A stretch of DNA of 64,000 nt, taken from positions 1 through 64,000 of the forward strand of contig FMBT01000022.1 of NCBI GenBank assembly GCA_900095095.1. The letters run 5' to 3'. Of the stretch, positions 57,931 to 64,000 are shown one piece after another. The number at the start of each line of letters is the position of its first letter. Position 1 is the first letter of the stretch. The DNA is from Fragilariopsis cylindrus CCMP1102. Lineage: Eukaryota; Bacillariophyta; Bacillariophyceae; Bacillariales; Bacillariaceae. The notes beneath the pieces were generated by a model. That model had not been told where the DNA came from. It made no database searches and was given only the letters and a program-made list of their open reading frames with translations. The translations under genes and the position numbers were made by a program.

Positions 57931-59418
57931 AAATTTGCTAACACCAAACTGAAGAAAATAATTATAACAATACAGCATGTAAATAAACTGTTTTCTTCAA
58001 GGTAAAGATTATCACCTATCTAGCTAGCTAGGTTAATTCTTACTATAAATATGCGTGTCGTTGGTCGTAAGATATTTCATACTCAACGATGCGTGATTAG
58101 CACAATCAGATTTATAAAAAAGGGATGACTACTGAAACATAATATGTAACAAATGAAAATGCTATGGATTCATTGCAGGTTCCTGTGGCTGATGTTGGAG
58201 TGTAGAGAGATCGAATATGATCAGAATCTCCTTTACATGTATCATGTATCCCTATCTTACACACCTTAAAGTAAGTCTAAACTGTGTGCATTGGTGTGTA
58301 TTTTAACTAGTTAGCTCACCAATTAAATTTGACTGTTCCCCTTTTCTGCAAAGTACTCTGTGCAAAAATTAGGCACACATGGTGTGTGTCATTTTGTACA
58401 TAAAACCTTGACTAAAATGTCCATAACAAATCATATAATTTCCATATACCCAGTTGTGATAGTAGGAGCATGCATATCATCAATGTATAGGTGGTAGGTA
58501 GGATTAACATTTGTTAGCTCAATGATGGATGTGGCCTATATTCACTGTTTTTGTATGGCATTCTAGCTACGACCAACCTTTTTGAACCTGTAGTATTGTG
58601 CCCATTGGTTATTAGAGCCATCTCGATATTCCTTTTGGTTGAGGACCTGTTACTGCCACTGCACACTGCTGCTGCTGCTCTTCTATTTCTTCTAGCCTGA
58701 TTCTGCTGGTATTGATATGAAGTATTTTATCAGTGTGCATGTGCATGCATGTGCATGTGCATTTATGTCAGGTTGCAGTCTTCAATGAATCAAGTTCTCT
58801 TAAAGAGATGATGTTGGCATCGTGCTTTCCCTTTGACGCGAGGATTACTTGATTCATTCAATGGTAAGGTACTGTATACTGTATGGGAACAAATGGTTAC
58901 TGTTAACAGTTACTATTTTTAACTATATACTAAACCTTATTGTTAAAAATGTTGAAGTTCATCTTACAATGGCTATATTTAATATGATGATAGTGTAGAT
59001 AAATGTTGAACGTATTAGTTAGTACCAATACCGTATTCAATTCCATTCACCATACAAAAAGCGAATGTTCTAGTAATTTGGACGTAAAAGGAGCGCGGAC
59101 AAACTGCTACAAACCATAAGCCCTTTCTTCCTGTACTGCCACTTCCAAATATTAGTGACCACGATTACACAACACATACTGTATTGGACATTTGTGTCAT
59201 ACTAGTAAAATACCAGTTGATTATTTACATAAACTATTCGGTACTCGTAGTAACTCCCAAATAAACTCAAGTGTACTGTACCACTACGAAAGAATGCCCT
59301 GTCAACAAACAAATACAAAATAAGAAGACAACAATTCATATCTACTGTACTAATATAATATAAATAATCACATCACGAATATAACTTATCATACTCATCT
59401 CCAACTCAAAGTAACAAA
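57931..59418. other. Intergenic spacer, 1.5 kb
   Basis: Between two plus-strand genes. Contains a short TGCATG-rich tract (about 58734-58764) and a GCTGCTGCTGCT stretch near 58670. No gene or structured RNA recognised; the last 150 bp probably hold the promoter of the cyclophilin-like gene. Confidence 0.5.
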
Positions 59419-60793
59419 ATGAAACGAGGATCTGGATCAATGGGAAATTTCGGTGCAAGTCCAGAGGAATACTTCGTTCCTTTAGTTGACGACAGTAGCA
59501 ATTCTTTTAATCATGGCGATGTTCATGTTCAAGATAACGATGACAGCATGGATCATCTTTCCTACAGTCCTACGAGTCCTGAATATAACATTAAATCGTC
59601 CATCAGTGAAGAGATATTCTTACCGACTCCACCTCTTCATTACACGGGGATACCTGCGAACCCTCAATCACCAGTTGACGATACTCACTCGTCATCATTT
59701 CTAGCGCAGCAACAGCAACAAAAGCAACAATATTCACTTCAACAACAAAAACAGCAGCAGCAACATCGCAATTCGAATACGACCGATTCGTCGTCGGCAG
59801 CATCGTGCTCACCTGATCATAGTCACATTCTTCCACTCAACAGTACCTTGTCTTTACAGCTAAACGCAGATCAAAATTTTCATTTGCCGTTACAGCCTTC
59901 TGTTTACTCGGTTTTTGTTTGTACAGTAATTCACGATCGTCTTTACGGTTAGCTGTTAGGGAGGTTAATGATTTAGTAGCATTTTCAGAAAAACTTCATC
60001 ATCAATTAGGAAAAGCCGACCATGATATGCGTTTACTTGGACGTGAATTGGCTGCGTTGGATGCGATGGAACAAAAACGAGAAGACGAGAAGTAGAAGAG
60101 AAGGTATTAAGTATGTCTTCAGCATTTGCCAATCCCGAACTTATTCAAGAGATGGAGATTGTTAAACGAAAACTTAAAATATCACAAAATCAGGCAGACA
60201 AACTCAAGACGCAAGTTAGTGAAATTTCCAAACAGGATGCAATACAAAAATACGGTTCTGGTATCATCCGGGTAAAGATGGAACTAATTTTCGCTCCTAG
60301 TAGCATGAATGGTTCTGATGAGGATAATATCATCGATACAGAACCTCATATAATAGTAATGGAAATGGCATCCCTTGATATAATGCCACATTCCGTTTAT
60401 ACCTTTTTGGAAATGGTATCAATCGGATTACTTGACGGATGTTCCTTCATCTTGAATGCTCTGCACGTACTTAAGGCGGCACCTTTGCCATATGATGGCA
60501 GTTCCGCATCAGGTAAGGCACGACAATTCTTAGATCATGGATTAGAATCGGTTGCATTCCGTGAATACGCACCTGATTTCCCTCATAAAAGATATACCGT
60601 TGGCTTTGCCGCCGATGGAAGTCCAAGTTTTTACATTAATATTGAAGACAATAGTGATATACATGTTGGTGATCCATGCTTTGCTAAGGTTGTTAGTGGG
60701 TTTGATACCATACAACGATTGGAAAACATGCCTACACGTAATGGAATTTGGTTCGAACATCGGATTGGAATCAAAGAAGTGACCATTTTGTAG
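59419..60793 (+). CDS. Cyclophilin-like domain protein with coiled coil
   Basis: About 458 residues, ATG at 59419. The N-terminal 160 residues are Ser/Gln-rich (SYSPTSPEY, polyGln runs). A helical region follows (LAVREVNDLVAFSEKLHHQL, MRLLGRELAALDAMEQKRED), continuing in EIVKRKLKISQNQADKLKTQ, likely coiled coil. The C-terminal 190 residues resemble a cyclophilin barrel: MPHSVYTFLEMVSIGLLDGC (helix where cyclophilins have the substrate-entry region), FYINIEDNSDIHVGDPCFAK and VVSGFDTIQRLENMP (as FGxVxxGxDVVxxIE in true cyclophilins). The catalytic FHRxIxGF-type Arg is not seen (SFILNALHVL instead), so isomerase activity is doubtful. Two single-base gaps (about 59925, 60095) break the frame; one base each gives exactly 459 codons. 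An intron at the first break (GTACAG acceptor-like) is an alternative. Confidence 0.6.
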
Positions 60794-61648
60794 GAGCGTC
60801 GGTTATTATATCAATTATCAACAGAGTAGGCGGCAGCTTTATTACGAAGTTCCTCCTTTATCAACCACAATTCTATGCAGTGGTCAATTATATGCTACAT
60901 AAAATATACATCATATTTTTAATCATACTATAGCTACATATAGAGTAACAATAATACTCATCACATACATCTCTAATAGAGTTAAATTAAACACAATCAG
61001 ACATTTTCAAATCTAAATTACACCATTATGCTTATTTTCTTTCTGCTTCCGAAGGAAATCTTTTAGGCAAAGACCCCAACTCACTCTTTTTTAACACACA
61101 CACATGGTTATATAACTGAAATACAAGCTCGTATTTGGAATTACCTGCATTACTAGTATATACAGTAAGTGCGAAGAGTTCAGCAATTACTCCTACAGTA
61201 TTAGACTACTATATAGTATGTAATAAAGGTATGATTATTGCAAGAGTCTTTTTTCTCATGATTCATACTATTAAATAGTATATAGTATAGGTATGATCAT
61301 AACTATACAAGCTGTTACAAGCGCGTGCTGAAGACAACATGATTCCTCATGGGCAGATTTTATTTGTTCCAGGGCCTGATATCTCTTTCACGTGGAAGCT
61401 AAAGTTGAAGTTTGGAAATTCTTTTTGAACAGCTTTCAGCGCGGTGCATGTTAATCTCAACTATAAAGATTTTTACATGATTTGTTCTTTGAAAGAATGC
61501 TTTCGTTGCCAAGCATTCCATTCCTTCTGTCTTGTAAACTTGTCGAATTCTCTCGATACCAGGTATTCAGGTTTTGTTCCATATCCTTTTGCCGATGAAG
61601 AAGATCCTAATCTCATAAACTAACAAATACCACTTTACAATACATCAA
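60794..61648. other. Intergenic spacer and chlP promoter
   Basis: About 855 bp. AT-rich near-repeats of TATAGTAT and GGTATGAT occur at about 61205-61300 (ACTATATAGTATG, TAAATAGTATATAGTATAGG), forming small palindromes. The last 200 bp hold the likely promoter of the geranylgeranyl reductase gene. Confidence 0.5.
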
Positions 61649-63260
61649 ATGAAACTTACTATTGCCGCCCTAACTACCTTTGTATCTGCCGCAAGTGCAT
61701 TTACTCCTTCATCATCTTTCCTTGGAAAGACCTCTGTCGCCCAAAATGCTGTCTCATCAGGATCCAACATGGAAATGAGATACAAGGTCGCTGTCATCGG
61801 TGGAGGTCCTTCAGGAGCTTGTGCTGCTGAAATCTTTGCTCAAGAACGTTCAATTGATACTGTTATGTTCGAACGTAAGATGGACAACGCCAAGCCATGC
61901 GGAGGTGCCATTCCTTTGTGTATGGTTGGTGAATTCGACATCCCAGAAACTGTCGTCGATCGTAAGGTACGTTAAGAAATAGTCTTTTATCATTTTTGTT
62001 TTTGTTGTTGTTAATTAACGTGTATCAAGTAGTGCGTTTCTACTGTATTCAAAACAGAATTCAACACGAATTCAATTAGTTGTCTTAATATTTATTTTTA
62101 TTTTGTCGTCTAAAATTAAATTCGCTAACATCTATTTTTATTTTTCTACAATCATGACTGACTTGTAACAGGTCCGAAGAATGAATCTTGTTTCACCAAC
62201 TGGTGCCGAAGTATCTATCGGTGATACCTTACAGGCTGATGAATACATTGGTATGTGCCGTCGTGAAATCATGGACAAGTACCTTCGGGACCGTGCCATC
62301 GAATACGGTGCCGAATGTGTCAATGGACTCGTTACCAGAATCGATGTCCCTGCCGATCACAAGACTTCTGACTCCCGGTACACACTTCACTACCAACAAT
62401 TCGAAACGGGCAAAAGCTCAGGTACACCAAAGTCAATGGAAGTTGATCTAATTGTTGGTGCCGATGGTGCCAACTCCCGTGTTGCCAAGGCTATGGACGC
62501 TGGAGAATACAACTTCGCCATTGCCTTCCAAGAACGAATCAAAATCCCTGACGACAAGATGGCATTGTACGAAGAAATGGCTGAGATGTACGTCGGAGAT
62601 GATGTATCACCTGATTTCTACGGATGGGTCTTCCCTAAGTACGACCACGTCGGTGTCGGAACCGGTACTGTTGTCAACCGTCCTGCCATCAAGCAATACC
62701 AAAAGGCAATCCGTGACCGTGCCGGTGACAAAATTGCCGGAGGAAAAATCATCAAGGTTGAAGCTCATCCAATCCCTGAACACTACCGTCCTCGTCGTGT
62801 CCAAGGACGTATGGCATTAGTCGGTGATGCAGCCGGTTATGTTACTAAGTGCTCCGGTGAAGGAATTTACTTTGCCGCCAAATCTGGCCGTATGGCAGCT
62901 CAAGAAATCATCAAACTTATGGACGGTGGAAAGAGACTTCCAACTCAAGAAGAGATGGAGAAGACCTACCTCAAGAAATACGACAAGGCTTACGGACCTA
63001 CCTACGCTGTCTTAGACATTCTGCAAAAAGTATTCTACTCAAACAATGGTGCCCGCGAGGCATTTGTTGAACTATGTGACTCCAAATACGTCCAACAAGT
63101 AACTTTCGACTCTTACCTGTACAAGAGAGTTCAAGGTAACAACCCATTAGATGATATTAAGCTTTTAGGTGAAACCATCGGTTGCTTGATCAAGGGATAC
63201 TCCAACGCCAAGCCAGATGCTGTATTCTCCAACCCTATCGAATCACAAAAGAGACTTTAA
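61649..63260 (+). CDS. chlP: Geranylgeranyl diphosphate reductase, plastid precursor
   Basis: Exons 61649-61966 and 62172-63260 (GTACGT...ACAG), exactly 469 codons, no frame breaks. The N-terminus MKLTIAALTTFVSAASAFTP is a signal peptide ending in the ASA-F motif of diatom bipartite plastid targeting, followed by a Ser-rich transit stretch. The mature enzyme starts near YKVAVIGGGPSGACAAE (FAD-binding GxGxxG, residues 51-56), has RKMDNAKPCGGAIP, VGADGANSRVAKAMD, YGWVFPKYDHVGVGTG and MALVGDAAGYVTKCSGEGIY, all typical of ChlP. It reduces geranylgeranyl chains to phytyl with NADPH, for chlorophyll, tocopherol and phylloquinone, at plastid membranes. The reading frame is clean and codons are enriched in C-ending forms (GCC, GTC, AAG), as expected for a highly expressed photosynthesis gene. 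Confidence 0.95.
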
Positions 63261-64000
63261 ATGGAGCAATTTTTGAAATCGCAATCCATTTATAATTGCC
63301 TTCAGGAAGGCTAACTACTATTGATACGTAAGGCAAAAGAAAAGTATAATTGTAAAATAGAGAATAAAAAATGCTTTTCCCATCACATCATGATGTATTC
63401 TTCTTTTAGTTGTAACTTAGTTAAGTTTTATCTTATGTAAATTTGACATAGTTTTTGTTGAAGAAGGACACCGTACAAATCGAGTTCATCAATATTCTAT
63501 TAGAAATCACCTACGACATGGAAGTTCACATACAGTAATAACGTTCTAAATCTTTATGGCTGGAATTACAAGGTCCGTTATGCTCGTGTTAAATTCACAT
63601 AATTTCGACTGTAACACGAAATCACAAATAATAACTTTTCATTTCAGACGTTAGTTTTTATTACTTCAGTGAAAATAGTTACAGTAAAATCACGCACGAG
63701 CATAATTTCTATTAGGAGGAGTATTCAAAACATCAATTTGAATTCCTTGAACCAATCAGCAAAGCAGCAAGCAGCAAGCAGCAAGCAGCAAGCAGCAGCA
63801 CATCAAATTTTTTTACTACAGTATTATTACTACTACAATCGTACCAATTATAAATAGGAGTGATGAAATTTCTTTACATGCCTAGGAATTAATCGGCACG
63901 TGGATTGAATGAATCTAGATTACACTAGTTCCCGTAGATTTGTCGGAATTTGAAACACATTTACAATTTGTTTACTATGTCTTTGTTTTGCTTATGCTTT
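63261..64000. other. 3' flank of chlP, no gene seen
   Basis: 740 bp to the window edge. A direct tandem of AGCAGCA/AGCAAGC units lies at about 63762-63799. A weak inverted pair occurs at CATCATGATG near 63387. The short ORF at 63669-63857 is made largely of that repeat. Nothing else recognised. Confidence 0.5.
63762..63799. repeat. AGCAAGC heptanucleotide tandem repeat
   Basis: About five copies of the 7 bp unit AGCAAGC passing into AGCAGC triplets, in the 3' flank of chlP. Confidence 0.85.

Noticed and set aside
724-60793. Programmed -1 frameshifting as the main explanation of the breaks
   Set aside because: The breaks share a sign but not a slippery heptamer or downstream structure, several lie outside runs, and up to five occur per gene; assembly gaps are simpler. 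Kept as an alternative in the findings.
1-64000. tRNA, rRNA, spliceosomal RNA and CRISPR arrays
   Set aside because: I looked for B-box-like GGTTCGAA contexts and regularly spaced repeats on both strands. The GTTCGAA hits I noticed lie inside coding sequence, and no spaced-repeat array is present. A covariance-model scan would be needed to exclude divergent RNAs.

Overview
The window looks like nuclear DNA of a photosynthetic stramenopile, most probably a diatom. Evidence: split genes with GT-AG introns (often GTACGT or GTAAGT donors); a geranylgeranyl reductase whose leader ends in the Ala-Ser-Ala-Phe cleavage motif of bipartite diatom plastid targeting signals; a membrane-anchored kinase-like protein of a type I recognise from diatoms; and AT-rich spacers full of CAA/GAT/TCA low-complexity codons. 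I cannot name the genus; the low GC would suit a Chaetoceros- or Skeletonema-like centric diatom. I found no retroelement, virus-derived element, CRISPR array, rRNA or tRNA.

Layout. 0-7.4 kb: the first exon of an amino-acid-oxidase-like flavoprotein (minus, off the left edge), an FAD/NAD(P) oxidoreductase (minus), a small proline/threonine-rich ORF (plus), a membrane kinase-like gene (minus) and an acidic unknown (minus). Two copies of a ~350 bp repeat sit just upstream of the oxidoreductase and kinase genes. 7.5-9.2 kb: a MITE, then a DOT1-like methyltransferase. 9.9-18.2 kb: two head-to-head F-box/armadillo paralogues around a 2.8 kb spacer holding a second MITE. 18.6-25 kb: a bromodomain gene head-to-head with a CSB/ERCC6-type SNF2 ATPase. 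25-28.3 kb: no gene seen. 28.3-33 kb: a tandem pair of DUF389 membrane proteins with a shared 3' UTR element. 34-42 kb: a membrane DnaJ protein, a plastid-type unknown, a third MITE, an MgtE/SLC41-like transporter, a basic unknown, a 32 bp hAT-like palindrome, and a PDCD2/TSR4-like gene. 42-51 kb: BDP1 (TFIIIB B''), a large GNAT-LysM-LysM-HMG fusion, and an RRM-like organellar candidate. 51.8-64 kb: a ~2,020-residue GRIP golgin, a cyclophilin-like protein, and geranylgeranyl reductase (chlP).

Several genes concern chromatin and transcription (DOT1-like, bromodomain, CSB, BDP1, HMG fusion), but I see no operon-like logic; neighbours are simply close, often divergent with shared promoters.

A technical feature dominates the coding regions. 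About three dozen apparent frameshifts interrupt otherwise conserved proteins on both strands, and every one I traced is repaired by adding a single base, usually in an A/T, C or G run. When counted this way each multi-part gene closes to an exact multiple of three. I read this as systematic single-base under-calling in the assembly, so these genes are annotated as one locus each rather than as pseudogenes.
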